A DNA stretch of 57,094 nucleotides. Source: Cyanobium sp. FGCU6 (GTDB lineage Bacteria; Cyanobacteriota; Cyanobacteriia; PCC-6307; Cyanobiaceae). The notes under the pieces were generated by a model. It had not been told where the DNA came from. It searched no databases and worked only from the letters and a program-made list of their open reading frames with translations. A program made the translations under genes and the position numbers. This document shows, piece after piece, positions 34,561 through 43,925 of the stretch (position 1 is the stretch's first letter; each line of letters opens with the position of its first letter). The stretch is from positions 1-57,094 of the forward strand of contig JANWUR010000024.1 in NCBI GenBank assembly GCA_024958655.1, given 5' to 3'.

Positions 34561-35412
34561 ATGCCCGGGCCGATCGCCACCGCTGCCCCGACCAGGAGGC
34601 GGTCCGCCGCCTGGGGGGCGGGGCTCTCCGGCCTGCTGCTGGCGGCCGCCCTGGTGCTGCTGCCCTTCGGAGCCACTGCCCGCGCCTTCGACAACCCCGA
34701 TCTCCTCCCCGATCACCCCACCCCGGTGATCGATCTGGCCAGGACACTCACCGATGTCCAGCGCTCGGGCCTGGAGCAGGAACTCGACGATTTCGAGCAC
34801 GGCAGCGGCTGGAAGCTGCGCCTGCTCACCCAGTACGACCGCACCCCGGGTCTGGCCGTGAAGGATTTCTGGCAGCTCGATGAGCGCAGCCTGCTGGTGG
34901 TGGCCGACGAGCGCGGCGGCAACCTGCTCAACTTCAACGTCGGCGACGCCCTGTTCGCCCTGATGCCGCGGACCTTCTGGGTGGAGCTGCAGACCCGCTA
35001 CGGCAACCAGTACTACGTGCGCGACCACGGCCGCGACGGTGCCGTGCTCGATGCCATCCACGCCGTGAAGGGCTGCCTGGCGATGGGCGGCTGCCAGGTG
35101 GTGCCGGGCCTGCCGCGCGAACAGTGGCTGCTCACCCTCTGGACCTCGATCCTCGGCGGCCTGATCGTGGGCTTCGCCGCCTACCCCCGCCATGAGGGCC
35201 GGAGGGTGGAGTGGGGTTGGGTGCTGCTGCTCTCGCCCCTGTGGATCATCCTGTTCGGCGTGTTCGGCGTGGCCCCGATCGTCACCCGCACCTCCGACCT
35301 CCTGCCGCTGCTGCGCAATGGTCTGGGCTTTGGCGCCGGCGCCGTGGGCGCCTATCTGATCGCCCAGCTCACCCTCGGCCGCAGCCGCCCCGGCACCAGC
35401 GGCGAAGGCTGA
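34561..35412 (+). CDS. TPM-domain protein, Psb32/TLP18.3-like
   Basis: The protein is 283 residues from the ATG at 34561. A signal segment (AGLSGLLLAAALVLLPFGATA, cut near ARAFDNPD) leads to the TPM domain: TPVIDLARTLTDVQRSGLEQ, GWKLRLLTQYDRTPG and LLVVADERGGNLLNFNVGDA. Two C-terminal membrane helices follow (WTSILGGLIVGFAAYP; LLLSPLWIILFGVFGVAPIV). Relatives help photosystem II repair. The frame is open upstream, but the signal peptide fixes the start. Confidence 0.9.
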   Translation: MPGPIATAAPTRRRSAAWGAGLSGLLLAAALVLLPFGATARAFDNPDLLPDHPTPVIDLARTLTDVQRSGLEQELDDFEHGSGWKLRLLTQYDRTPGLAVKDFWQLDERSLLVVADERGGNLLNFNVGDALFALMPRTFWVELQTRYGNQYYVRDHGRDGAVLDAIHAVKGCLAMGGCQVVPGLPREQWLLTLWTSILGGLIVGFAAYPRHEGRRVEWGWVLLLSPLWIILFGVFGVAPIVTRTSDLLPLLRNGLGFGAGAVGAYLIAQLTLGRSRPGTSGEG

Positions 35413-35448
35413 GCCGCCCGGCCCGTGCGCGGAAGCTGCAGACAGCAG

Positions 35449-35473
35449 AGCCGGGCGCAAGGCCCGGCTTTTT
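35449..35473 (+). terminator. Intrinsic terminator between convergent genes
   Basis: AGCCGGGC (35449-35456) and GCCCGGCT (35462-35469) form a perfect 8-bp stem with a GCAAG loop, followed by five T. It serves the TPM gene directly. On the minus strand the downstream side is not A-rich, so termination of the muramidase gene is less certain. Confidence 0.9.
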
Positions 35474-35498
35474 CATGCGGAAACCGGCGATCCGGTTC

Positions 35499-36290
35499 TC
35501 AGTAGCGGGAGCTCACCGGGCGGGTCGGCGACTGCTGGATCGACTGCAGCCGGCACTCGAGGGTGTCCTCGCGGCAGGGGGGAGCAGCCTGCTTGATCGC
35601 CACGTTTTCCCACTGATCGTCGCCGGCGCGGAGGCGAGCCAGTTCACCCTCGTAGAAGCGCCGGAGGTCTTCGAAACGCTTGACCGGCTGGCCGTAATAG
35701 CTGTTGCCGGCAAGCGTGGGGAAGCTCGCCCATTCGGGGGAGAGCAGGGCAGCCAGTTCGGGGGTCATCTCGCCCCGATCGGCCAGGGGCAGGGCCCCGC
35801 GGCGCTGGATCAGGAAGACGGCGGCCTGGTCCTGAGCCTCAGGATGGAAGCCGTTCAGCCCCATCGCCCGGGACACCATGGCCCAGGTGAAGGGCATGAA
35901 CTGGTAGGCGCCGGCAGCCGCGCTGGCGTAGCGGGAGGAATAGACCACCCGATCGGGGTGACGGTCGAAGGAGGAGAACAGGCCTCCGCCGAACATGACG
36001 CGGTAGCCCACTTCATGACCGTTGGCCCAGGTGCCTTCGGCGAAGCGGATGGTGTTCAGCAGGGCGCGGCGCTCCGGCGTGAGTGCGAAGGTGCTGGGCA
36101 CCGCAGGCAGAGGAGGCAGGGTGGCAACCCGAGGGGCCGCCGATGGCTGGACGGCGGGATCATTCAGTGCCCAGGCGCCAGGTCGCTCAGTGGCGAAAGC
36201 GGGGGCGACGAGGAGAGTCAGGCCGGCGGCCGCGCTGGTGAGCACACCTGCAACGGAGCAGAAACGCTGGGAACGCTGAAGAATCGACAA
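35499..36290 (-). CDS. Secreted muramidase-like (GH104/lambda lysozyme-type) protein
   Basis: The protein is 263 residues. A signal peptide (VAGVLTSAAAGLTLLVAPAF, cut near AFATE) leads to ALLNTIRFAEGTWANGHEVG, with the catalytic-type Glu in FAEGT. YRVMFGGGLFSSFDRHPDRV and SAAAGAYQFMPFTWAMVSRA follow. This is the pattern of lambda-type lytic transglycosylases, unusual as a housekeeping gene but common in marine and freshwater picocyanobacteria. It would act on peptidoglycan in the periplasm. Confidence 0.85.
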   Translation of the reverse strand: MSILQRSQRFCSVAGVLTSAAAGLTLLVAPAFATERPGAWALNDPAVQPSAAPRVATLPPLPAVPSTFALTPERRALLNTIRFAEGTWANGHEVGYRVMFGGGLFSSFDRHPDRVVYSSRYASAAAGAYQFMPFTWAMVSRAMGLNGFHPEAQDQAAVFLIQRRGALPLADRGEMTPELAALLSPEWASFPTLAGNSYYGQPVKRFEDLRRFYEGELARLRAGDDQWENVAIKQAAPPCREDTLECRLQSIQQSPTRPVSSRY

Positions 36291-36583
36291 AACGGTTCGA
36301 GCGGAGGACGGTACGGGCCGAGCCGGGAGCGTGTGAGGAGCGTTGGGCGTCGGCCGGTTTTCAAACTCAGGCTCAAGCCGGGATCACAAGGAACCGGACT
36401 GCTGGGAACCTGATGAATCTGAAGAAAAGTGGTTGCAAACTCCGCGCCAATTTGCCTATCGAACCCCTGAAGCGCGATCTTTTTTGTGACGATCACACAA
36501 CTGTCCACGCGTATCAGAAATCACAGGGGCCGATTCGAATCACTGTGACCCACTGCAATCTGCAGAGTCTGAACAACAGACTT
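36291..36583. other. Intergenic region
   Basis: About 290 bp between the muramidase start and the glycosyltransferase stop. It is visibly less GC-rich than its neighbours and should hold the muramidase promoter. A 68-codon frame at 36413-36619 has no recognisable features and overlaps the next gene, so it is not called. Confidence 0.5.
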
Positions 36584-37684
36584 TCAAACCCTCCCGCCCG
36601 GAACGATCGGATCTGCTGATCCTTCCTCCGCCAGCCTCACGATCGCCGCCGCCGCCCGGCTCGCACCATCGGTCGCCAGCGGACCCTCCAGCGGCGGCTT
36701 CAGGGGCTGATCCAGCTCCCAGGCCCCCGCCTCCAGCTGCTCACGGCTGAGCAGGCGATGCCAGCCATGGCGCTGCAGATCCCGCTCCAGCACGGGGGCT
36801 TCGGCGAAGCCGTCGCGACGCACCAGATGGATGCCCACCCCCTGGGCGAAAGCCTCACAGAAACTGCTGTAGCCCGCCTTGGTGATCAGCCGTCCGATGC
36901 GCGGCATCAGATCCAGGGGCCTGACCCCCGGCGGCAGCAGCCGACCGTTCGAGGCGGCCGCCAGAGCCGGATCCGGCCCCACGAACACATGCTCCGGCCA
37001 GTGGGCCAGCAGGGCCGGATCCAGGGACAGCCCCAGCCCACCGAAGCTGAGCAGCACGCAGCGATCCCGCGCCGCCGGCAGCGCCAGCTGCAGCGCCAGG
37101 GCCTCCGCATCCAGCCGCGGCCGGGAGGCGGTCAGCCCCACGTCCAGCGCCGGTACGCCCCAGTCCATCGGCAGCGAGAGCGGGCAGCGGATCAGCAGGT
37201 CGGCCTGGCGGTAGAGGGCAAGGGCCTGATCGGCCCGCGCGCGGAAGGCGCCTCCCAGGGGGCGGTAGATGGCGTCCCAGCCGAAGCTGGCCAGCCACAC
37301 CAGCGGAGCCCTCACCCTCCCGGCCAGCAGCGCCGCCGTGGGCGGCACATCCGCCAGGATCAGCCGCGGGCCTTCCTGCCGTTCCAGCCAGCGGGCCTCG
37401 CGCTCCACCTGCTCGCTCAGCACGGCATCGAGCGCCTCCAGGGCCAGCAGGGTGGCCGGGCCGTCGGTGCCGAGGGCATCGGCCTGCACCATGCCCACAT
37501 CCCAGCGGCAGCGGCGCAGCTCGAAGGGCACCGGACCGAAGGCCAGGCGCAGAAACGATTCCGGCAGGCCGGTGGAGAGCACCAGGCGCCAGTGCGGCCG
37601 AAGGGCCGCCAGTTCCGCCAGCACCGCGGCGGTGCGGGAGCCGTGGCCGAAGCCATGGCTGCTGAGGCATACGTGGATCAGCAC
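36584..37684 (-). CDS. Glycosyltransferase-like protein (GT-B, MurG/arabinokinase N-domain type)
   Basis: The protein is 366 residues from a GTG at 37684 overlapping the stop of the phosphoesterase gene (GTGCTGA). The N-terminus HVCLSSHGFGHGSRTAAVLA has the glycine-rich GT-B loop. The C-half includes CVLLSFGGLGLSLDPALLAH and MPRIGRLITKAGYSSFCEAF, the nucleotide-sugar site. The substrate is unknown. The overlap indicates co-expression with the phosphoesterase. Confidence 0.8.
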   Translation of the reverse strand: MLIHVCLSSHGFGHGSRTAAVLAELAALRPHWRLVLSTGLPESFLRLAFGPVPFELRRCRWDVGMVQADALGTDGPATLLALEALDAVLSEQVEREARWLERQEGPRLILADVPPTAALLAGRVRAPLVWLASFGWDAIYRPLGGAFRARADQALALYRQADLLIRCPLSLPMDWGVPALDVGLTASRPRLDAEALALQLALPAARDRCVLLSFGGLGLSLDPALLAHWPEHVFVGPDPALAAASNGRLLPPGVRPLDLMPRIGRLITKAGYSSFCEAFAQGVGIHLVRRDGFAEAPVLERDLQRHGWHRLLSREQLEAGAWELDQPLKPPLEGPLATDGASRAAAAIVRLAEEGSADPIVPGGRV

Positions 37685-38541
37685 GGCAGCACCGGTGCGG
37701 GCACCATCCAGAGGGTCTGCTCGTAGAGCAGGGGGCCGTCGGGGTCGTACCAGCGGTGGCTGAGCCGCTCCAGCTCCGTGCCGCGGAACACCGCCCAGCC
37801 GAAGTGACGCAGGGCCCGGCCATGGGGATCGTGGCCATGCCGCGGCACGCACGCGGCGTTGAGGTAGAAGGTGCCGGCGGAGTCGCGGTGGAGGCTGCGC
37901 CGCTCGCCGCCGCCGCGCCGGAGCCGGTGGTGCATGTGGCCGAACACCACCAGGGGAAGGGGCCGCTGGCGGCGTGCCCGGGCGATCGCCACCGCCAGGT
38001 CCTGGTCGCCCCAGTCGCAGGCAGGCACCTTCCAGTCGCGGCCGCAGGGGTCGTCTGGCCCGCTGCCCAGGCCGCTCGGTCCGCAATGGGCCAGCAGCAC
38101 CAGCGGCAGGGCGGGATCGGCCGCCAGACACGCCGCCTCGATCCGCCCGGCCGAATCCTCCATCGTGAGCGGGCCGTACACCGAACGCACCGCCTGGGAG
38201 AGATGGAAACCGCCACCGGCGCTGCCCGGCCTTGCCCCCACCACCGCCAGGCCGGGGGGATGCAGTTCCCGCAGGCGCCAGGCGCAGTGCCGCTCCCCCA
38301 GCAGGCCGATCTGCCGCTGCAGCCGCGAACCGCTCGGATCCCGGCCGGTGTCGTGGTTTCCGAGGATGCAGGCCATCGGCAGGTCGAGCTCCGCCAGCAG
38401 GCGGGGGATGCGCGCCCGCCCATCGCTCAGGTCGCCCACCAGCAGCAGGGCATCAGGAGCGATCCGCGCCAGAAGCTGCTGATCGCTTCGGTCCCATTGA
38501 TCGTGGAGGTCGCCGGCAATGGCGATCGACAGCTCGGCCAA
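37678..38541 (-). CDS. TIGR04168-type metallophosphoesterase
   Basis: The protein is 287 residues. Calcineurin-like motifs: IAIAGDLHDQWD, ALLLVGDLSDGRARIPRLLA, CILGNHDTGRD, LVLLAHCGPSG and VVFGHMHHRLRRG. This family is confined largely to cyanobacteria and plastid-bearing eukaryotes. The substrate is unknown. It diverges from nadA across 49 bp. Confidence 0.9.
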   Translation of the reverse strand: MAELSIAIAGDLHDQWDRSDQQLLARIAPDALLLVGDLSDGRARIPRLLAELDLPMACILGNHDTGRDPSGSRLQRQIGLLGERHCAWRLRELHPPGLAVVGARPGSAGGGFHLSQAVRSVYGPLTMEDSAGRIEAACLAADPALPLVLLAHCGPSGLGSGPDDPCGRDWKVPACDWGDQDLAVAIARARRQRPLPLVVFGHMHHRLRRGGGERRSLHRDSAGTFYLNAACVPRHGHDPHGRALRHFGWAVFRGTELERLSHRWYDPDGPLLYEQTLWMVPAPVLPC

Positions 38542-38590
38542 TCCGGCGCCTTCCTAGGCTGACTTCATCCTGCCCGAACAGGGAGAACGG

Positions 38591-39547
38591 TTGGTCTTCG
38601 CCCCACCATCAGCCTCCGCCCCTCCCGCCGATCTGCCGGCGGCGATCAGCGATCTGCGCCGTCGGCGCAATGCCGTGATCCTGGCGCACTACTACCAGGA
38701 GCCGGCGATCCAGGACATCGCCGACTTCATCGGCGACTCGCTCGACCTCTCCCGCCGGGCCGCCGCCACCGACGCCGACGTGATCGTGTTCTGCGGCGTT
38801 CACTTCATGGCCGAAACCGCCAAGATTCTCAGCCCGCAGAAAACGGTGCTGATCCCCGACCTGGCGGCCGGCTGCAGCCTGGCGGATGCCTGCCCCTCCG
38901 AGACCTTCGCCGCCTTCCGCGCCGAGCACCCGGATCACTACGTGGTGAGCTACATCAACTGCTCGGCGGCGGTGAAGGCCCAGAGCGACATCATCTGCAC
39001 CAGCAGCAACGCCGTGGATCTGGTGCGCCAGATCCCCGCCGATCGGCCGATCCTGTTCGCCCCCGACCAGAACCTGGGCCGCTGGGTGGCGCGCCAGAGC
39101 GGTCGCGACCTCACCCTCTGGCCCGGCAGTTGCCAGGTGCACGAAAACTTCAGCGAGCAGGCCCTGCTGCAGCTCAAGCTCGAACACCCCCAGGCCGAGG
39201 TGATCGCCCACCCCGAGTGCCAGCCGCATCTGCTGGATCTGGCCGACTTCATCGGTTCCACCAGCAGGCTGCTGCAGCGCGCGGCCGACAGCCCGGCCCA
39301 GGAGTTCCTCGTGCTCACCGAGCCGGGGATCCTGCATCAGATGCGCAAGCGCGTGCCCGCTAAAACCTTCCATGAGGTGCCCGGCAGCGATGGCTGCAGC
39401 TGCAACGCCTGCCCCTACATGCGCCTGAACACCCTGGAGAAGGTGTGGCGCTGCCTCGACACCCTCCAGCCGGCGATCGAGCTCGACGACGAGCTGCGCC
39501 TCAAGGCCCTGGCGCCGATCCGGCGCATGCTCGAGGCCAGCCGCTGA
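38591..39547 (+). CDS. nadA: Quinolinate synthase
   Basis: The protein is 318 residues from a TTG at 38591 preceded by GGGAGAA. It condenses iminoaspartate with dihydroxyacetone phosphate in NAD synthesis using a 4Fe-4S cluster. Visible blocks: [60 protein letters not shown], and [20 protein letters not shown] with the C-terminal cluster cysteine. The alternative start at an upstream codon is not supported. Confidence 0.96.
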   Translation: MVFAPPSASAPPADLPAAISDLRRRRNAVILAHYYQEPAIQDIADFIGDSLDLSRRAAATDADVIVFCGVHFMAETAKILSPQKTVLIPDLAAGCSLADACPSETFAAFRAEHPDHYVVSYINCSAAVKAQSDIICTSSNAVDLVRQIPADRPILFAPDQNLGRWVARQSGRDLTLWPGSCQVHENFSEQALLQLKLEHPQAEVIAHPECQPHLLDLADFIGSTSRLLQRAADSPAQEFLVLTEPGILHQMRKRVPAKTFHEVPGSDGCSCNACPYMRLNTLEKVWRCLDTLQPAIELDDELRLKALAPIRRMLEASR

Positions 39548-39566
39548 GCGGGCGCCCCCAGCTGCC

Positions 39567-40283
39567 ATGTTCCTTCTCTACAAATTGTTCGGCCAGCTGG
39601 TGATGCCCCTGGCCCTGGGGTTGCTGGTGGCCCTGGCCGCCACCTGCCGCTGGCCCGCGCGTCAGGCCCGCCCCGTGCTGCTGATCGTGCTGGGCGTGTT
39701 GTGGCTGCTGAGCCTGCCGGTGGTGGCCCGGCAGCTGCTGCGGCTGGTCGACGACCGGGTGCCGCTCACCCCGGTGGCGAGCCTGCCGCAGGCCGATGCG
39801 GTGGTGGTGCTGTCGGGGGACTTTCCTCGGCGGGAACTCTGTGCACTCCACCTGCGCCACAGCGGCAAGGCGCCGGTGGTGCTGTTCTCGGGTCGGATGT
39901 TCGAAGGCGACATCCTGCGCCTGCGCCAGCTGCTCGCCATGACCGGCCTGGGGCCGGAGCAGCTGCGCTTCGAGCAGGACAGCCGCACCACCACGGAGGG
40001 AGGGGGAGCCTTCGCCGCGCTGGCGGCAAAGGAGGGCTGGCGCCGGGTGCTGCTGGTGAGCTCAGCCCACCACCTGCCCCGCGCGCTCGCCCGCTACCGC
40101 ACCCCGGGCGTCGAGGTGGTCGGTGCCGTCTGCCCGGAACTGCGCCTTCCCGACCGGGTGATGATGGCGCGACGGCCCGTGGAGGAGAAGGTGAGCGACT
40201 GGATCCCCACCGCTGAAGGCCTGCGCGGCACGAGCATCGCGATCCGCGAACTGCTGGGCCTGCTGGTGCCCAGCCGGCGCTGA
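39567..40283 (+). CDS. YdcF/ElyC family (DUF218) membrane protein
   Basis: The protein is 238 residues. Two N-terminal membrane helices (LVMPLALGLLVALAATC; VLLIVLGVLWLLSLPVVARQ) precede the DUF218 domain: ADAVVVLSGDFPRRELCALH, SRTTTEGGGAFAALAAKEGW and VLLVSSAHHLPRALARYRTP. E. coli relatives act in envelope polysaccharide metabolism. It follows nadA by 19 bp. Confidence 0.88.
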   Translation: MFLLYKLFGQLVMPLALGLLVALAATCRWPARQARPVLLIVLGVLWLLSLPVVARQLLRLVDDRVPLTPVASLPQADAVVVLSGDFPRRELCALHLRHSGKAPVVLFSGRMFEGDILRLRQLLAMTGLGPEQLRFEQDSRTTTEGGGAFAALAAKEGWRRVLLVSSAHHLPRALARYRTPGVEVVGAVCPELRLPDRVMMARRPVEEKVSDWIPTAEGLRGTSIAIRELLGLLVPSRR

Positions 40284-40301
40284 GACGCCCCTGCCCGCCC
40301 G

Positions 40302-41372
40302 ATGCCCCTGCCCGCCGACGGCCTGCTGCAGCTCACCCCCCAGGGGCTGTACTGCCCGGCCGCCGAGGCCTGGATCGATCCCTGGCGGCCGGTGCCCAGG
40401 GCCCTGATCACTCACGCCCACGCCGACCATGCCCGGCCCGGCTGCGGCACGTACTGGGCGGTGGGCACGAGCGAGGCGATCCTGCGCCAGCGGCTCGGGG
40501 CTGGCATCCAGCTGATCCCGGTCGACTACGGCCTGCTCCACCGTATCGGTGACGCCCGGGTGTCGTTCCACTCCGCCGGCCATGTGCTCGGCAGCGCCCA
40601 GATCCGCCTGGAGGCCGGCGGCGAGAGCTGGCTGGTGAGCGGCGACTACAAGCGCTGCAACGATCCGAGCTGCGCGCCCTTCGAGCCGGTGAGCGCCGAT
40701 GTGTTCATCACCGAGGCCACCTTCGGCCTGCCGATCTACCGCTGGCGGCCGGGGGGCGAGGTGGCCGGCGAGATCCGCAGCTGGTGGCGGGCCGCGCCGG
40801 AGCGACCCTCGATCCTGTTCGCCTACGCCTTCGGCAAGGCCCAGCGGCTGCTGGCGGAACTGGCGGCGATCGGTGTGGAGGAGGAGGTGCTGCTGCACGG
40901 GGCAGTGCAGGCCCTGATGCCCGCCTACCGGGAGGTCGGCGTGCCGATGCCGCCCACCCGGCCGGTGTCCGAGCTGGGCCGCGACCAGTCGCTGGCCGGG
41001 AGGCTGGTGATCGCCCCGCCCGCCGCCCACCGTTCGCCGTGGATGAGGCGCTTCCGCCTGCCCCAGACCGCGTTCGTGAGCGGCTGGATGGCGGTGCGCG
41101 GCGCCCGCCGCCGGCGCGGCTACGAGCGCGGCTTCGTGATGAGCGACCACGCCGACTGGGACGGGCTGTTGCAGAGCGTGAAAGGCAGCGGTGCCCGCCA
41201 GGTGTACGTGACCCATGGCAACAGCGAGGGCCTGGCCCGCTACCTGCGGGAGGTGGAGGGGATCGGCGCCGAACCGCTGGCGGGCGGCTTCAGCCTGGAA
41301 CGCAGCGACGAGGGCGAGAGCACCGGGGCGACTGAACCCGATGCGCGGCTGAACCAGGTGGAACGGTCCTAG
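40302..41372 (+). CDS. Ligase-associated DNA exonuclease (metallo-beta-lactamase fold)
   Basis: The protein is 356 residues. LITHAHADHARPGCGTYWAV is the HxHxDH metal motif; HSAGHVLGSAQIRLEAGGES and LVSGDYKRCNDPSCAPFEPV continue the beta-CASP-like fold. VMSDHADWDGLLQSVKGSGA and VYVTHGNSEGLARYLREVEG close it. This family (TIGR04122-like) is normally encoded with an ATP-dependent ligase, a DEXH helicase and an endonuclease. Here the ligase follows 730 bp downstream. Confidence 0.92.
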   Translation: MPLPADGLLQLTPQGLYCPAAEAWIDPWRPVPRALITHAHADHARPGCGTYWAVGTSEAILRQRLGAGIQLIPVDYGLLHRIGDARVSFHSAGHVLGSAQIRLEAGGESWLVSGDYKRCNDPSCAPFEPVSADVFITEATFGLPIYRWRPGGEVAGEIRSWWRAAPERPSILFAYAFGKAQRLLAELAAIGVEEEVLLHGAVQALMPAYREVGVPMPPTRPVSELGRDQSLAGRLVIAPPAAHRSPWMRRFRLPQTAFVSGWMAVRGARRRRGYERGFVMSDHADWDGLLQSVKGSGARQVYVTHGNSEGLARYLREVEGIGAEPLAGGFSLERSDEGESTGATEPDARLNQVERS

Positions 41373-41630
41373 CTGGGATGCCCCTGCGGGGCGATCCGTT
41401 GTACTCGCCGGGGATGTCCTGTTTGGTCACCGTGACCCGGCCCACCTTCAGGCCGGACAGGCGCAGCAGTTCGTCGCCCGCCACGGCGAGCCAGCGGTCA
41501 TGGCGGCGGAAAGCAGACGCTGACATGAGATCAACTCAGTACCAGATGCAACCCCCCATACCGGGAGGTCGTCGCGAAGCTTCACGACATCTTGATCAGT
41601 CAACCGCCGCCCGCGGCACCTCTTCCCGTC
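41373..41630. other. Intergenic region without a clear gene
   Basis: About 260 bp between exonuclease and cupin genes. A minus-strand frame (41526 down to 41290: DRWLAVAGDELLRLSGLKVG then RVTVTKQDIPG) looks somewhat protein-like but overlaps the exonuclease 3' end and matches nothing I recognise. It may be a remnant. Confidence 0.4.
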
Positions 41631-42071
41631 ATGGCCTTCCACCGCTCCATCACCGTGCTGCCCCGACAGGTCTCCCAGTCAGGCGCCACGCTGTTCAGCA
41701 CTCCCCTGCCCAGCGACGAGACCCAGATCGCCGAGGTCTGCTCCAGTGCCGGCGGCGAACTGTTCTGCCACCGCCGACAGACCGACCAGTTGATGGTCCT
41801 GCGCGGCGCCATCGACCTGATCGTGCTCCAGGCCGGCATCCTGCGCCGCATCACCCTGCGGGAGGACGAAGCGACCTGGGTTCGCATCCCCCCCGGCGTC
41901 CCCCATGGCGCCATCAACCGCGGCCGGCAGCCGGCTGTGGTGGTGAACGCCGTACTCCGCCACGGCCCCAGCGATCCCCGTGACTACCGCTCCAGGCCGG
42001 TGCCCGCCGCCCTGGCGCCAACCTGGGCCGCCATCGCCGCCGGTGCCACAGCAGGCCCCATGGCAGCCTGA
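41631..42071 (+). CDS. Cupin-domain protein
   Basis: The protein is 146 residues from the ATG at 41631. The two cupin motifs are degenerate: ELFCHRRQTDQLMVLRGAID and WVRIPPGVPHGAINRGRQPA, with His in HRRQ and PHG. It could bind a metal or a small molecule. It lies 30 bp ahead of the ligase gene. No specific role can be given. Confidence 0.8.
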   Translation: MAFHRSITVLPRQVSQSGATLFSTPLPSDETQIAEVCSSAGGELFCHRRQTDQLMVLRGAIDLIVLQAGILRRITLREDEATWVRIPPGVPHGAINRGRQPAVVVNAVLRHGPSDPRDYRSRPVPAALAPTWAAIAAGATAGPMAA

Positions 42072-42101
42072 GCGTCCTGCCTGTCAAGGGCCACCCTGGC
42101 C

Positions 42102-43832
42102 ATGCGCTGTTTCGCCGCCCTGTACAGCGCCCTTGATGCCAGCAGCAGCACCCACGCCCGGGTTGAGACCCTCTGCCGTTACTTCCAGGACACTGAGCCG
42201 CGCGATGCCGCCTGGGCCCTGCACGTGCTGCTGGGGAAGCAGGGCAGGCGGCTGATCACCGGGCGGCGTCTGCGCCAGATCTGCCTGGAGGGCTCGGGGC
42301 TGCCGGAGTGGCTGTTCGACGACTGCCATGCCCAGGTGGGCGATTCGGCCGAAACGATCGCCCTGCTCTGGCGGCAGGTGGCGCCGGAGCGGAGCGGTGG
42401 GCCGCGCGAGCCCGACCCGGCCGAGACCGACCCGGTTGAGCCGCTGTCGGCCGAACCGCTGCACCTCTGGATGGAGGAGCTGCTGCCGGCTGCCGCCGCC
42501 CTCGAAGGCGCCGAGCAGGCCGAAGCGGTGCGGCGGCTCTGGCGCGGCCTGGAGCCGGCCGAGCTGCTGGTGGCCAACAAGCTGCTCACCGGGGGGCTGC
42601 GGGTGGGGGTGGGCCAGGGGCTGGTGCTGCGGGCCCTGGCCCGGCTCAGCGACCTGGAGGAAGCGCTGCTGCAGCACCGGTTGATGGGCGGCTTCCGTCC
42701 CAGCGGCGAGGCCTACCGCAAGCTGCTGGCCCCGGCGGAGACCGGCGAGGCCATACCCAGCCGCCCCTATCCCTTCTTTCTGGCCTCGCCGCTGGAGCCC
42801 GCCGCCGGCTGCGATCCCCTGCCGGGCTCTCCGGCCGACTGGCTGGCGGAGTGGAAGTTCGACGGCATCCGCGGCCAACTGATCCGTCGCGCCGGCCAGA
42901 GTTTCCTCTGGAGCCGCGGCGAGGAGCTGATCAACGCCAGCTTCCCGGAGCTGATCGCGGCCGCCGCCGGCCTGCCGGATGGCTGCGTGCTCGATGGCGA
43001 GATCCTGGTATGGCCCGCCGGAGCCGGACAGCCGGCGCCATTCGCCCAGCTGCAGCGGCGGCTGGGCCGCAAGGCACCGGGCCGCACGCTGCTGGCGGAG
43101 TGTCCGGCGGCGTTCGTCGCCTACGACCTGCTGGAGCGGGCGGGCGAGGACTGGCGCCCGCGGTCCCTGAGCCAGCGCCGCGCCGCCCTGGAGGCGTTGA
43201 TCCAGCAGCTGCCGGAAGCGGCCCTCACCCCCGGAGCCGGGCTCCTGCGCCTCTCGCCTCGACTGCCCCTCAGCCACTGGGAGCAGCTGGAGCCGCTGCG
43301 CCACGAGGCCGCCGCCGCCAGCGCCGAGGGGCTGATGCTCAAGGCCCTCGATTCCCCCTATCTGGTCGGCCGCAGACGGGGTCACTGGTGGAAACACAAG
43401 CGCTCGCCCCACACCCTCGATGCGGTGCTGCTCTACGCCCAGGCCGGCAGCGGCCGCCGCGCCAACCTGTTCACCGACTACACCTTCGGCCTGTGGGATC
43501 GCTCCCCGCACTCCAGCGGAGACGATGGACCCGGCGCCACGGGTGAGCCGCCGCGGCTGGTGACCTTCGCCAAGGCCTACTCCGGCCTCGATGATGGTGA
43601 GATCACGGCGCTCGATCGCTGGATCCGCAGCCACACCAGCGAGCGCTTCGGGCCTGTGCGGGCCGTGGAGCCACTGCAGGTGTTCGAGCTGGCCTTCGAG
43701 GGGCTGCAACGCTCCAGCCGCCACAAGAGCGGCATCGCCGTGCGCTTCCCGCGCATCGCCCGCTGGCGCCACGACAAGCCCGCCGCCGAAGCCGACACGT
43801 TGGCCAGTGCCCTGGCGTTGCTGGCTGAGTGA
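42102..43832 (+). CDS. ATP-dependent DNA ligase
   Basis: The protein is 576 residues. An N-terminal helical domain precedes the adenylation domain with the active-site lysine Lys252 in AEWKFDGIRGQLIRRAGQSF. Other motifs: WSRGEELINASFPELIAAAA, CVLDGEILVWPAGAGQP and EGLMLKALDSPYLVGRRRGH, WWKHKR. The C-terminal OB domain ends in SSRHKSGIAVRFPRIARWR. It belongs to the repair set with the exonuclease at 40302. The helicase and endonuclease usually found after it are absent; an integron follows instead. Confidence 0.95.
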   Translation: MRCFAALYSALDASSSTHARVETLCRYFQDTEPRDAAWALHVLLGKQGRRLITGRRLRQICLEGSGLPEWLFDDCHAQVGDSAETIALLWRQVAPERSGGPREPDPAETDPVEPLSAEPLHLWMEELLPAAAALEGAEQAEAVRRLWRGLEPAELLVANKLLTGGLRVGVGQGLVLRALARLSDLEEALLQHRLMGGFRPSGEAYRKLLAPAETGEAIPSRPYPFFLASPLEPAAGCDPLPGSPADWLAEWKFDGIRGQLIRRAGQSFLWSRGEELINASFPELIAAAAGLPDGCVLDGEILVWPAGAGQPAPFAQLQRRLGRKAPGRTLLAECPAAFVAYDLLERAGEDWRPRSLSQRRAALEALIQQLPEAALTPGAGLLRLSPRLPLSHWEQLEPLRHEAAAASAEGLMLKALDSPYLVGRRRGHWWKHKRSPHTLDAVLLYAQAGSGRRANLFTDYTFGLWDRSPHSSGDDGPGATGEPPRLVTFAKAYSGLDDGEITALDRWIRSHTSERFGPVRAVEPLQVFELAFEGLQRSSRHKSGIAVRFPRIARWRHDKPAAEADTLASALALLAE

Positions 43833-43925
43833 GCAGCTGGGGCCGGCAAAAAGAAGCACCTGATGAGGCAAGGGTCAGGGCCCGTGAATGGCGGTGGGAA
43901 CCCTGTGGTGTGGCAGAGACGAACG

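Noticed and set aside
35449..35473. Hairpin considered as an attC-like or REP element
   Set aside because: A short perfect stem followed by a T run between convergent genes is an ordinary intrinsic terminator.
36413..36619. 68-codon plus-strand frame
   Set aside because: No recognisable motif, overlaps the end of the glycosyltransferase gene, and lies in a region better explained as a promoter-containing gap.
42084..43871. 595-codon minus-strand frame opposite the DNA ligase gene
   Set aside because: It is Gln/Gly/Ala-rich and motif-free, a typical antisense shadow of a GC-rich gene.
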